From IMG/VR virus record IMGVR_UViG_3300034107_000939, positions 1 through 38,049 of that record: a stretch of DNA of 38,049 bases. The stretch is one strand, 5' to 3'. This document shows, piece after piece, positions 23,816 through 30,326 of the stretch. Under the pieces are notes generated by a model. The model had not been told where the DNA came from and ran no database searches. It was given only the letters and a program-made list of their open reading frames with translations. The number at the start of each line of letters is the position of its first letter. Position 1 is the stretch's first letter. A program made the translations under genes and the position numbers. Source of the DNA: a virus.

Positions 23816-24097
23816 TCAGCGTTTTGACTGGGTTTTCATCATGGCGAGAACACGATTGCTTTTGACTTTTTTGAGCGAAGATAACACTTTGAATTGTTGC
23901 GACTGGATTTTGACGTAGGGATTCTCAAACGGTGTGCCGGTCCTTGGATGTAGGCAGATCACGCCATTTTTTTCGATATTGTCTGATGCCTCAACATAGG
24001 CTTTCAAGGCGTTTGCATACGCCTCGATTTCGATGTCTCGACACATCGGATTATCTCTTTTCAGTTCGGCAGTGATATCCATCATCATTTTGCCCAC
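23816..24097 (-). CDS. P27-like small terminase family protein
   Basis: Protein of 93 residues. EAYANALKAYVEASDNIEKNG, then CLHPRTGTPFENPYVKIQSQ and a helix, follow the P27 small terminase pattern (a Y-x-x-A-x-x-x-x-x-x-G block, then N-P and a long helix). Small terminases bind DNA and start packaging. This one is on the opposite strand and far from the large subunit, in an operon with a phospholipase D-like gene that overlaps it by 13 bases, so it may have another job. Confidence 0.65.
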   Translation of the reverse strand: MGKMMMDITAELKRDNPMCRDIEIEAYANALKAYVEASDNIEKNGVICLHPRTGTPFENPYVKIQSQQFKVLSSLKKVKSNRVLAMMKTQSKR

Positions 24098-24708
24098 ACT
24101 TTCGTTTGTGAAAACAGGTCAAGCGTTTCTTTGTCGAACGCGCTTGACACTTTGCTTGACTTGTAGACTTCGGCCCCATTGCAGGTGATTGGCAGGATTT
24201 CCAGTTCGGATTCGATCCGCTTGACCAGCTCGTAATCTTCGCCACCTTCGGTCAAGTCGAATTGTTCGAATCTAGGATTGAAATTTAGATTCATTGATCC
24301 TCTAAGCAGGAGCGTGAAATTCCCATCGGAAATCGTCGCGATTTTTGAGTGATTGACGACGAATCGAACGCTTTGGGCTCCAAATTGGTCTTGCCACTGA
24401 TTCAACAAAGTCCGGTTTTTTTTGATGCCGATGTGATCAATCACAAGTGTTGCCTCAGTGATTCGATTGTCGTTCCGTAAACGCTCCAGGCACTGAATCT
24501 CGTATTCGGCAATCGTCCAGGTCCAAAGCGATACCTTGGCGGGCCCGCATTGATCCAAGCAAGCCAGAATCGCGTCGATCATCGAGAATTGGCCTCGTGT
24601 GATTGCGAAAAGGGATGAACCTTTTTCGATCTTGCCGATACATTCGGCGGCGGTTTGAAAACTTTCGACGGCTCGTTTGCGTCTGGCGGACACGGATGCG
24701 GCTGGCAT
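24085..24708 (-). CDS. Phospholipase D-like (HKD) nuclease family protein
   Basis: Protein of 207 residues with one HKD-type motif: His120-x-Lys122 in VVNHSKIAT, then LLLRGSMNLNFNPRFEQFD with Asn140 and Glu148. One motif per chain implies a dimeric active site as in the Nuc nucleases. The family is one I have seen in phages next to a P27-like gene. The N-terminus is basic (ARRKRAVESFQTAAECIG). The substrate is not known; DNA cleavage is most likely by family. Confidence 0.75.
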   Translation of the reverse strand: MPAASVSARRKRAVESFQTAAECIGKIEKGSSLFAITRGQFSMIDAILACLDQCGPAKVSLWTWTIAEYEIQCLERLRNDNRITEATLVIDHIGIKKNRTLLNQWQDQFGAQSVRFVVNHSKIATISDGNFTLLLRGSMNLNFNPRFEQFDLTEGGEDYELVKRIESELEILPITCNGAEVYKSSKVSSAFDKETLDLFSQTKVWAK

Positions 24709-24730
24709 TGGATTGGCCTTTGGTTGGTGA

Positions 24731-24997
24731 TTAGGAGATTTTGATCAATCGGACGGAATCGGACTCGAATTCGTGACGCCATTCAACTCCCAGGCGGTAA
24801 TCGTCGCGATATAGGAACTTATCGTTGCCCAGGTCAATTGCGAGCGAGTTGCTGACGTTTGCCCACTCGTAGTGCTCGAAGCCGTCGTCGTCGATTGTGG
24901 CGATTTCGAGCGAATCGATACGGTAGACTGGCTTTCCAGATTTGAGGGCTTGATTCCACGTTTTGAGCTGACGGGCGGCGGAACGGGTGGCGATCAT
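24731..24997 (-). CDS. Hypothetical protein of the HKD/P27 operon
   Basis: Protein of 88 residues, beginning with a basic helix (TRSAARQLKTWNQALKSG) and continuing as beta strands with several acidic patches. It is not recognised. It lies 22 bases upstream of the HKD gene in the same operon. Confidence 0.6.
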   Translation of the reverse strand: MIATRSAARQLKTWNQALKSGKPVYRIDSLEIATIDDDGFEHYEWANVSNSLAIDLGNDKFLYRDDYRLGVEWRHEFESDSVRLIKIS

Positions 24998-25039
24998 TGT
25001 TTTGCTCTGTAAAGTTAGGGGAAACGCTGGTGAAATGTT

Positions 25040-25057
25040 GCCCCGGCGAACCGGGGC
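25040..25057 (-). terminator. GC-rich hairpin between two minus-strand genes
   Basis: GCCCCGG and CCGGGGC form a 7-bp stem around CGAA (25047-25050). On the minus strand no clear T run follows, so it may be a weak attenuator or RNA-stabilising stem after the zinc-finger gene rather than a full terminator. Confidence 0.35.
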
Positions 25058-25067
25058 GGGCGGGTTG

Positions 25068-25427
25068 TCAAACGGTGTTGATCTTGCAAAGCACAGCTGG
25101 GCGGATTGATTCTCGGTAAAAATGATAAAGCCACATACATTTACGGTCCATCGTCATACCAAGAACAAAGTCATCCATCGCACAGCATTGATGACTACTC
25201 ATCCGAGCCACATCCTCAATTGACATATTGACGATGAAAAGGATTTTTTTGGATAGAAATTCGCTCCACTCAAAGCTAGGTTTTCTACTGTTGGCATAAG
25301 CGGACATTTGCCCGGTGCCACTGCAAACAAAGCAGATTCCATTAGCGTAACTGGCGTAACGGCTGATGTAGCCAGTTCCGTTGCATTTATCGCATTCGAC
25401 CTTGATAACCTTTGGTGATTCTTGCAT
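25068..25427 (-). CDS. DnaJ-type zinc-finger protein
   Basis: Protein of 119 residues whose first 45 residues hold two CxxCxGxG motifs, CDKCNGTG and CFVCSGTG, the zinc-binding units of DnaJ. The rest has no J domain and is not recognised. It is the first gene after a copy of the 61-bp promoter repeat. Two such motifs give one zinc site; the likely job is protein binding or a small chaperone-like role. Confidence 0.72.
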   Translation of the reverse strand: MQESPKVIKVECDKCNGTGYISRYASYANGICFVCSGTGQMSAYANSRKPSFEWSEFLSKKILFIVNMSIEDVARMSSHQCCAMDDFVLGMTMDRKCMWLYHFYRESIRPAVLCKINTV

Positions 25428-25451
25428 CTTACTGACTCCGATACGTTGTTT

Positions 25452-25512
25452 TGTTTCTTACTTTTCTTTCCCTTACACCTATATTATAGCATCTATTCCG
25501 GATTAGTCAATA
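25452..25512 (-). promoter_or_regulatory. 61-bp promoter/operator repeat, copy 1
   Basis: On the minus strand TTGACT (25505-25510) and TATAAT (25483-25488) are 16 bases apart, a near-consensus sigma-70 promoter reading into the gene ending at 25068. A near-palindrome, CTATTCCGGATTAG (25493-25506), fills the spacer and is a likely operator. The whole 61 bp is identical to 27693-27753. Confidence 0.85.
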
Positions 25513-25535
25513 TTAACTCTCAAATATAAATAAAA

Positions 25536-25561
25536 AAACCGCCTTTTTTCGGGGCGGTTTT
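25536..25561 (-). terminator. Intrinsic terminator of the second minus-strand operon
   Basis: AAACCGCC (25536-25543) pairs with GGCGGTTT (25553-25560) around a 9-base loop. On the minus strand the stem is followed by a run of T (A run at 25532-25538 on the plus strand). It ends the operon that includes the gene at 25590-26348 and isolates promoter copy 1 immediately downstream. Confidence 0.85.
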
Positions 25562-25589
25562 CGATCAATTTAAATCACCGTCAATCGTC

Positions 25590-26348
25590 TTACCGATCCT
25601 CTTGCGGCCCGTTCAGGCGAGCACCTTTAGAGTATCGCTGACGTACCGATGAAATACTACGACGTTGCGACGAAGTCAGCCTGGCTGCGTCATTGGCGGT
25701 CATCGTCAACGGATTCAGATCGATTTTTAACGCGGCTTCGATGGCGGCGGATTCGCTTTTGGATTGAACGTAAGGGCCCAGTTTCACCCGCACACTTTCC
25801 GCCATTGCGCCTTGCTGATTTTCGCGCCGGATTGCTATCAAGATGCGTTCCGCGTCCATCACTGTGGGGGCGTCATATGCTTTTAATCGCTGTTTTACGG
25901 CGGCCTGAAGGCCAGAATCGAGATCAAGTAATTTCATTGAAATATCGAGTTCCCGCGCGGCGACGTTGTTTTTATCGCGCATCTTTTCCAGTTCCACCTT
26001 CTTTAACTCAGCCTTTTTTGCGGCGCTTTCCCGCTCGATTTTCGCGTTATCTCGCTCCGTTTGGGCGTGCTCCTGAGCCTCCGTCTTGGCTGCGTCGGTC
26101 CATTTCCGGACGTTCTCCATAAGCGCCCACGGCGGGATTTCGTACTTTTCCGATTTGAATCGAACGACTTTTTCGCCGTCGATTGTCTTCATTGCAATAA
26201 TCGGCCCGTGATCAAACGGACGCTCGAAGCCCCCGAACCGGGTGGACGCGGTTTCGGCGGTCCGATACAGCGATCCACCGGGCGGGATGTAAATTTCGTC
26301 ACCAAGTTTAAACTGAACCAACATCAGGGCTGCGATCGAAGCGAACAT
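25590..26348 (-). CDS. Hypothetical coiled-coil protein
   Basis: Protein of 252 residues. The first 12 residues are hydrophobic (MFASIAALMLVQF), followed by a beta-rich region to about residue 75 (EIYIPPGGSLYRT..., KTIDGEKVVRFKSEKYEIPPW). Then comes a long charged coiled coil (about 85-150; many E, K, A) and a C-terminal helical part with a basic end. A membrane-associated or exported coiled-coil protein is possible. No family is recognised. Confidence 0.65.
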   Translation of the reverse strand: MFASIAALMLVQFKLGDEIYIPPGGSLYRTAETASTRFGGFERPFDHGPIIAMKTIDGEKVVRFKSEKYEIPPWALMENVRKWTDAAKTEAQEHAQTERDNAKIERESAAKKAELKKVELEKMRDKNNVAARELDISMKLLDLDSGLQAAVKQRLKAYDAPTVMDAERILIAIRRENQQGAMAESVRVKLGPYVQSKSESAAIEAALKIDLNPLTMTANDAARLTSSQRRSISSVRQRYSKGARLNGPQEDR

Positions 26349-26388
26349 CGTTATTTTCCCAAAAAAAAGGTTGATCCGAATTGGAAAA

Positions 26389-26625
26389 TCATTCCGGCAG
26401 GGCGTCGATTGCCTGCCGGTTGATTTCGTTTTTCGACACGTTTTGCTGCATTGCGATCCGAGCCAACTTCTCCGCCTGGTGGCGGAAAAGAATTGTTTCG
26501 AACCGAACCAGTTCCTCCGCCGAATCGGCCAACGATTTTACGCGACGGTATTTTGGAGCTGGACCGGGCGGGGATTTTCGGGGCCTGCCGGGGCCACGTT
26601 TGACAGAGTCGGTCATAGTTTCCAT
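26389..26625 (-). CDS. AT-hook plus ribbon-helix-helix-like DNA-binding protein
   Basis: Protein of 78 residues. The N-terminus has RGPGRPRKSPPGP, an AT-hook-type minor groove binder. Residues about 37-78 (LVRFETILFRHQAEKLARIAMQ, then NEINRQAIDAL) follow the strand-helix-helix order of CopG-like regulators. It is a candidate regulator of the two promoter repeats. The start overlaps the upstream gene by 13 bases. Confidence 0.65.
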   Translation of the reverse strand: METMTDSVKRGPGRPRKSPPGPAPKYRRVKSLADSAEELVRFETILFRHQAEKLARIAMQQNVSKNEINRQAIDALPE

Positions 26626-26819
26626 TCTTGTTTAAGAGCCTCGCCAGCCTGACTGCATAGCCTGGCCAGTCGATCGGCGGGCCAGGCTGGGCACTTGTCC
26701 ATGTTGATTACCAGCCCGTCCCAATAGCCTTGGGGAGTCCGTTCGAACAGCCATATCAGGCCGGTTGGGAGGTGGGTCACTTCGGGGCGGTCTTTCGAGA
26801 CGATAAAATCAGATTTCAT
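26613..26819 (-). CDS. Hypothetical small protein
   Basis: Protein of 68 residues starting at an ATGA overlap with the upstream gene. It contains TGLIWLFERTPQGYWDGLV and a C-terminal helix with one cysteine. It is not recognised. It lies in the middle of the overlapping minus-strand operon. Confidence 0.55.
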   Translation of the reverse strand: MKSDFIVSKDRPEVTHLPTGLIWLFERTPQGYWDGLVINMDKCPAWPADRLARLCSQAGEALKQEWKL

Positions 26820-27094
26820 TCGCCTATAAACTCCTCTCCATCCACGTCTACACGGATCCGGGCATCTGGGTCGCTGTCGTCAAGCAACAGTGTGTCGCCC
26901 TCCCAGTCACCCCAGTTGCTATCACCGCCGGTCATCACGGCACCTCGACCGTTAGGCCACCGGCACATGCTACCTGACCAGCCCTCACCGCTGATGTGCC
27001 AAATCTCGCAACCGATCTCCAGTTCGCGAAGTTGATCGGGTGCGAAGCTCGTGTTTTTGGCTGTTTCAAGGTCTGCTGCTGTTTCGATCTTCAT
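26816..27094 (-). CDS. Hypothetical acidic protein
   Basis: Protein of 92 residues from the ATG at 27094, which follows an AGGAGTCAGTCAG leader; the longer open frame is not used. It is acidic, with an aromatic/glycine-rich middle (CEIWHISGEGWSGSMCRWPNG) and WGDWEGDTLLLDD. Not recognised. Same leader as the next upstream gene. Confidence 0.62.
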   Translation of the reverse strand: MKIETAADLETAKNTSFAPDQLRELEIGCEIWHISGEGWSGSMCRWPNGRGAVMTGGDSNWGDWEGDTLLLDDSDPDARIRVDVDGEEFIGE

Positions 27095-27111
27095 CTGACT
27101 GACTCCTTTGA

Positions 27112-27297
27112 TTATTTGATAATCTTGACAAAACCACAGTCGCAGCGAACAGCTGTTTCCCGCACAACTCTGACACCGCTGATTTCTTGCCATCCGAACC
27201 GAATATTTCCGTACCATCCGCCGATGGTGACTGGTTCATTCGATGACTGACCGAATGATTCGCTTTTGCATTTTGGGCAGCGTTTAGTTTTGGTCAT
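27112..27297 (-). CDS. Small zinc-ribbon protein
   Basis: Protein of 61 residues. CPKCKSESF near the start and CDCGFV at the end give two pairs of cysteines, a zinc ribbon. The start follows the same AGGAGTCAGTCAG leader as the downstream gene, 17 bases away. It may act as a transcription or translation adaptor; no family is assigned. Confidence 0.65.
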   Translation of the reverse strand: MTKTKRCPKCKSESFGQSSNEPVTIGGWYGNIRFGWQEISGVRVVRETAVRCDCGFVKIIK

Positions 27298-27340
27298 CTG
27301 ACTGACTCCTGTTGGGTGTGATTCAAACTTAGCAAACTTC

Positions 27341-27356
27341 CCCCTCCGCAGAGGGG
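27341..27356. other. Short GC hairpin after the first gene of the operon
   Basis: CCCCTC, loop CGCA, GAGGGG form a perfect 6-bp stem in the gap between the genes ending at 27371 and starting at 27297 on the minus strand. No T run follows, so it is more likely an attenuator or RNA stabiliser than a full terminator. Confidence 0.35.
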
Positions 27357-27370
27357 CCGGATGGTGTGGG

Positions 27371-27673
27371 TTATTTACAGGCCGCGTAAAGAATACGAAA
27401 GTCGGTTGAAGGTAAAATTGTTTCGAGCGTTTGAAGCTCTTGGAGCATTGAGCGACCTGCCAGTCCAGCGGACTCTTGCTTGCTCAGGTAGTAAGCACGA
27501 TTTGTCATTTTCTTAAGCGAGTCAATCGTAAACCCCTTTTTTAACCAAAAGAACTTAAGCAGTTCAGCGTCTTCTTTGAGTGTCAACAACCGGACCGAAC
27601 CGAGGTTGATCAAGCGGGTGCATTCGGCTTGTTGTGATTCGCTTAGGGCTGTAAAAACTGGCGTCATTGTCAT
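27371..27673 (-). CDS. Hypothetical helical protein, first gene of the accessory operon
   Basis: Protein of 100 residues (ATG at 27673; a second at 27667). It is helical and charged (LTLKEDAELLKFFWLKKGFTIDSLKKM) with no motif that I recognise. It is the first gene after promoter copy 2, so it leads the operon that ends at the 25536-25561 terminator. Confidence 0.65.
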   Translation of the reverse strand: MTMTPVFTALSESQQAECTRLINLGSVRLLTLKEDAELLKFFWLKKGFTIDSLKKMTNRAYYLSKQESAGLAGRSMLQELQTLETILPSTDFRILYAACK

Positions 27674-27692
27674 CGTTCCGGCTCCTGTTAGG

Positions 27693-27753
27693 TGTTTCTT
27701 ACTTTTCTTTCCCTTACACCTATATTATAGCATCTATTCCGGATTAGTCAATA
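27693..27753 (-). promoter_or_regulatory. 61-bp promoter/operator repeat, copy 2
   Basis: Identical to 25452-25512. On the minus strand TTGACT (27746-27751) and TATAAT (27724-27729) are 16 bases apart, with the near-palindrome CTATTCCGGATTAG at 27734-27747 between them. It should drive the operon beginning with the gene at 27371-27673. Confidence 0.85.
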
Positions 27754-27972
27754 ACTAATCCAAGATAATTCCAAAACTTTTTCGGATTCAGCCGACAAAA
27801 AAACACGCCTCTTCTAGAAAGCGTGTCTTCACTTCTTGAATACGTTGATCCTCCGATCCAAGCGGCTCCGTATTTGCGGCTCCACTGACTGGCACGAAAG
27901 CACCGATCAATAAGCTCCGCTCCGGCCTTCGCCGGTGTTGTGAATACACAGTGTAGCATAGGGTGCAAGGGA
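27754..27972. other. Gap with a terminator and no convincing gene
   Basis: This stretch, with the promoter repeat, makes a 299-base gap between the genes at 27371-27673 and 27973-28281. It holds the minus-strand terminator at 27797-27826. An open frame of 91 residues (27744-28019) crosses both terminator and promoter and is judged doubtful. A small CCGGC/GCCGG hairpin lies near 27920. Nothing else is seen. Confidence 0.5.
27797..27826 (-). terminator. Intrinsic terminator before promoter copy 2
   Basis: ACACGC (27803-27808) pairs with GCGTGT (27821-27826) around a 12-base loop. On the minus strand the stem is followed by seven T residues. It should stop transcription coming from the integrase region and so isolate promoter copy 2. 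Confidence 0.8.
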
Positions 27973-28281
27973 TCAATTTCGCACCTCTCCCCCCTCCCCT
28001 GCCCCGCCATCGGCCACAACTTCGACGGCCTGAATCGAGCGTTTTAGGCGCGACAAACTAGCCCCGCGAAGCCGCATCATCGCGGTGATTCCGTCGATCT
28101 GCGATCTTGGGAGCGTTTCGACCAACGCGACAATTCCCCGCGTGACAATAAGACCGGATCCGCCATCGATCGTATATTCCAAAGCACCCAGGAGCGCCGA
28201 AGCGTCGGGCGAAAGGTTGCATCCCAACTTTTGACCGGCGTTCGAAATCTTCGTTTCTTCGCCGCGTAATTTCTTCGCCAC
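27973..28281 (-). CDS. Hypothetical protein downstream of integrase
   Basis: Protein of 102 residues with a GTG start and GAGG 7 bases upstream. It contains a helical middle (SPDASALLGALEYTI, GIVALVETLPRSQIDGITAMMRLRG) and basic ends. It is not recognised. It follows the integrase by 77 bases on the same strand and ends before the 27797-27826 terminator. Confidence 0.55.
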   Translation of the reverse strand: MAKKLRGEETKISNAGQKLGCNLSPDASALLGALEYTIDGGSGLIVTRGIVALVETLPRSQIDGITAMMRLRGASLSRLKRSIQAVEVVADGGAGEGGEVRN

Positions 28282-28358
28282 TTCACAGCCTCATTTCTTC
28301 GAAAGATCCCGCCATCGCTGTGACGACGGGAAATCAACCCGTTGATCCTAAGCTACCT

Positions 28359-29447
28359 CTACCCCCCCCCCCCCCCTAAATTAACACCGGGATAGAGTTG
28401 TTCAGCGACACTTAAAAGCGCTTCGATTGTCTCTTTAGAGTATCGGCGTGTCATTCTTGGATCCGTATGCCTCAGCACCTTTTGCGCGGATTCAATATTG
28501 AGTTTTTCGTTGATTTCAGTTGCAAGATTGTGCCTAAGTTGGTGAGGGTACCAGTGAGGCACACCTGCCGATATACAAGCCTTGGCAACCGATTTAGCCT
28601 GGTGGCCGACTGACCACGGAAACCAACGATCGCAAAATGATTTGGGCATATTTGCAATCAAAATTTCAACGGCTGGCGAAGGTATCAAAACAAAAGTGAT
28701 ACCGATGTGCTCAACGGTTTTGTGTTTTTCTAACCGGTATATCCAGTGCGGTCGAGACATATCACAATCTTGGGGCCGCATTTTCAGAAGTTCCTGCGAC
28801 CTCATGCCTGTCAATCGCTGAATCTGAATTGCGATTTTTACGCGAGCTGGTAAGAAGGGCAGGGCCAGTTCATACTGAGAAGACGTGACGGGCTGCACGT
28901 CCGGATTATCCACCGCGCCTTCGCGGCCAGGTGCGATCGGCTTGACTGCTGAAAGCCTCTGCCAAACTTCCGGATCCACCAAACTTTCTTCGACCGCCCA
29001 TTTATAACATCCCACGATTTGGCTGGCTCTCTTATTGACTGTGCGCCTGACTTGACCACGCTTGATAAGCGCCTTTCGAACGGTCTTGAGATGTGCAGGC
29101 CCAAACTCGCTCGCAAGCCGGCTGCCCCACAGATCGCTCATCGCTTCAATCGCGTACTTAAGATTGACGGCCTCAGTCCGACCTTTCTTGTTGTGCCCAT
29201 AGTAGGCGACAGCGTAGGTAAGGTACTTGATTCCTAATTCCATCACCGTCAGTGGTTTTTGCGGCACAATCTCGGCTGGCCAATCACCGGTGGCATGGAT
29301 GATTTCGCACAGCTCATAGTAGGCTTGCCGAGACTCAGGGGAGTTATACAGCCCCGGAAGATATTTGAACACAGTGTTGAAATAGATTCGGGCGCGTCCC
29401 GAACTATGCAAAGTGTACGTGGGTATTGGGTTAGGTGGACGAGGCAT
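28359..29447 (-). CDS. int: Tyrosine integrase
   Basis: Protein of 362 residues from the ATG at 29447; an ATG further upstream adds an unlikely hydrophobic leader. Catalytic residues are visible: Arg216 (TGMRSQELL), a Lys in the beta hairpin near 241-243, His302 and Arg305 (HQLRHNLAT), His327 (LRHTDPRMT) and nucleophile Tyr336 (RRYSKET). The N-terminus (PTYTLHSSGRAR...YNSPESR) is like planctomycete integrases. It integrates the phage at the tRNA-derived attP just upstream. The last residues (GVNLGGGGG) are encoded by a run of 15 C on the plus strand. Confidence 0.93.
   Translation of the reverse strand: MPRPPNPIPTYTLHSSGRARIYFNTVFKYLPGLYNSPESRQAYYELCEIIHATGDWPAEIVPQKPLTVMELGIKYLTYAVAYYGHNKKGRTEAVNLKYAIEAMSDLWGSRLASEFGPAHLKTVRKALIKRGQVRRTVNKRASQIVGCYKWAVEESLVDPEVWQRLSAVKPIAPGREGAVDNPDVQPVTSSQYELALPFLPARVKIAIQIQRLTGMRSQELLKMRPQDCDMSRPHWIYRLEKHKTVEHIGITFVLIPSPAVEILIANMPKSFCDRWFPWSVGHQAKSVAKACISAGVPHWYPHQLRHNLATEINEKLNIESAQKVLRHTDPRMTRRYSKETIEALLSVAEQLYPGVNLGGGGG
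28362..28376. repeat. Homopolymer of 15 C at the integrase 3' end
   Basis: Fifteen consecutive C bases on the plus strand code for the five C-terminal glycines of the integrase, followed by its stop. Runs of this length are prone to slippage in replication and in sequencing; a change of one or two bases would alter the last residues and the stop position only slightly. Confidence 0.9.
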
Positions 29448-29551
29448 GACGCCACCGATGTATATTCTCAACATTTGTGTCAAAGAACTCAGGAAAACTA
29501 GAACGCTTAACATCTTGTTGTAAAAGTCTAATCCATAAAGACTTGGGCCAA

Positions 29552-29593
29552 TACACCCGAGAGGATTTGAACCTCTGACCTTTTGCTCCGGAG
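29552..29593 (-). other. attP: attP core: 3' half of a tRNA-Arg(CCG) gene
   Basis: On the minus strand, from the anticodon loop CTCCGGA through GCAAA, AGGTC, the T arm (AGAGG-TTCAAAT-CCTCT) and the acceptor strand CGGGTGT plus A, this matches the 3' half of a tRNA-Arg(CCG). The 5' half of a tRNA is not there: no D arm with GG, no U8, and the anticodon stem does not pair. It lies beside the integrase, as expected when the phage recombines into a tRNA gene and restores its 3' end. Confidence 0.8.
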
Positions 29594-29632
29594 ATTTGCT
29601 TAGTTGACATCATCAAATCGGGTCCGGGTGTA
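29552..29632. repeat. Split inverted repeat forming a tRNA-like fold around attP
   Basis: TACACCCG (29552-29559) and GACC (29577-29580) are complementary to the single 12-base stretch GGTCCGGGTGTA (29621-29632), with the T-arm hairpin pushed out between. Inside, GATTTG (29593-29598) pairs with CAAATC (29614-29619). The result is a cloverleaf-like or tmRNA-like shape of about 80 bases that is not an ordinary tRNA. Confidence 0.65.
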
Positions 29633-29675
29633 GTCGATGCAGGCTAAGGATTTACAGCGATTTAGCTGGCAAACG

Positions 29676-29900
29676 TCACGCTTCTTCTTGCTCCAGAAAC
29701 TTCGTCGTTGCCTGGTAAGCCTCTTCACGCTCTTTATCAGAGAGTGACAAGAAGTGGTTCAGCGCGGTGAGTGGTAGTAAATACTGACCAGACACCCGAC
29801 CACTCACTTTCCGCCCGTTTACCTGCTGCCGTGCGGTCTCTGTGCGGATCGTGTCCCGCCACTGTTTTGGGATCCGCATCTCAAATCTTACAAGTTCCAT
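29676..29900 (-). CDS. Small regulator near attP, possibly excisionase-like
   Basis: Protein of 74 residues with an excellent AAAGGAGGT site before its ATG. It begins MELVRFEMRIPKQWRDTIR, a short strand followed by basic helices, and ends in an acidic helix (DKEREEAYQATTKFLEQEE). The beginning resembles ribbon-helix-helix proteins. It is the first gene leftward from the divergent control region, near attP and integrase, so it may be an excisionase or lysogeny regulator. Confidence 0.62.
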   Translation of the reverse strand: MELVRFEMRIPKQWRDTIRTETARQQVNGRKVSGRVSGQYLLPLTALNHFLSLSDKEREEAYQATTKFLEQEEA

Positions 29901-29928
29901 TTTCGGTACCTCCTTTCTACTAAGAGAT

Positions 29929-29957
29929 AGTATCGTCTATTTACGTATTTCCGTCAA
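29929..29957 (-). promoter_or_regulatory. Leftward promoter of the control region
   Basis: On the minus strand TTGACG (29952-29957) and GATACT (29929-29934) are 17 bases apart, a good sigma-70 arrangement for the gene at 29676-29900. An ACGGAAAT element overlaps the -35, related to the ATTACGGA sites on the other side. Confidence 0.6.
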
Positions 29958-30004
29958 ACAGTGATTACGGATTTTCGATTTGGCCGATTTTACGAACTTA
30001 CCAC

Positions 30005-30033
30005 TTGACGTAATTACGGAATTGTGTTAGGTT
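30005..30033 (+). promoter_or_regulatory. Rightward promoter of the control region
   Basis: TTGACG (30005-30010) and TAGGTT (30028-30033) are 17 bases apart, 41 bases before the ATG at 30075. The spacer contains an ATTACGGA site, so a bound repressor would block it. It should start the early rightward operon. Confidence 0.5.
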
Positions 30034-30074
30034 CTCATTGCGTTGGTTGGTTTCACATTCAGGGGATAAATAAA

Positions 30075-30281
30075 ATGATTCGCAAGCGCGTCGAGTTCCA
30101 TCTCGAAGAGTCTCTCTATACCGATTTGTTGGTCATGTCCATTGAGCTGGATCAAAAGATGGCCACTTTGATCAGGGGCTCGCTGATCAAGCAACTCGAC
30201 CTTCATAAAAAAACATCGGCGAAATTTACGGAATTGCGAACTCTCGTATTGACGAGACGCCGAAAAAGCGTAAATTCGTAA
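30075..30281 (+). CDS. Ribbon-helix-helix regulator
   Basis: Protein of 68 residues from the ATG at 30075 (AGGGG upstream). RKRVEFHLEESLYTDLLVMS, then DQKMATLIRGSLIKQLD, gives the strand-helix-helix pattern of Arc/CopG repressors, with a basic C-terminus. As first gene of the rightward operon, beside repeated ATTACGGA sites, it may be an autoregulating repressor or Cro-like protein. Confidence 0.7.
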   Translation: MIRKRVEFHLEESLYTDLLVMSIELDQKMATLIRGSLIKQLDLHKKTSAKFTELRTLVLTRRRKSVNS

Positions 30282-30326
30282 TTACGGAAAAGCGGATTTC
30301 TGACACATCTAACGATAGGGATCAAA

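Larger units (their letters stand above)
29964..30288. repeat. Repeated ATTACGGA operator-like sites
   Basis: ATTACGGA occurs at 29964-29971, 30013-30020 and 30281-30288, with a variant TTTACGGA at 30225-30232. One copy lies between the -35 and -10 of the rightward promoter. The arrangement around two divergent promoters and a small ribbon-helix-helix gene suggests operators of a lysis-lysogeny switch. Confidence 0.55.

Noticed and set aside
26362-26369. Run of T on the minus strand as a terminator
   Set aside because: No stem precedes it on the minus strand.
27744-28019. Open frame of 91 residues on the minus strand
   Set aside because: It crosses a good terminator (27797-27826) and part of the duplicated promoter, and has no clear binding site. 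Some residues look protein-like, so it is left open but not called.
28077-28337. Minus-strand open frame of 86 residues overlapping the 27973-28281 gene
   Set aside because: It is very basic, has no binding site and is a shadow of the better supported frame.
29551-29632. Intact tRNA gene on the minus strand
   Set aside because: The 3' half is good, but the 5' half lacks U8, a D arm with GG and a matching anticodon stem. Best explained as attP.
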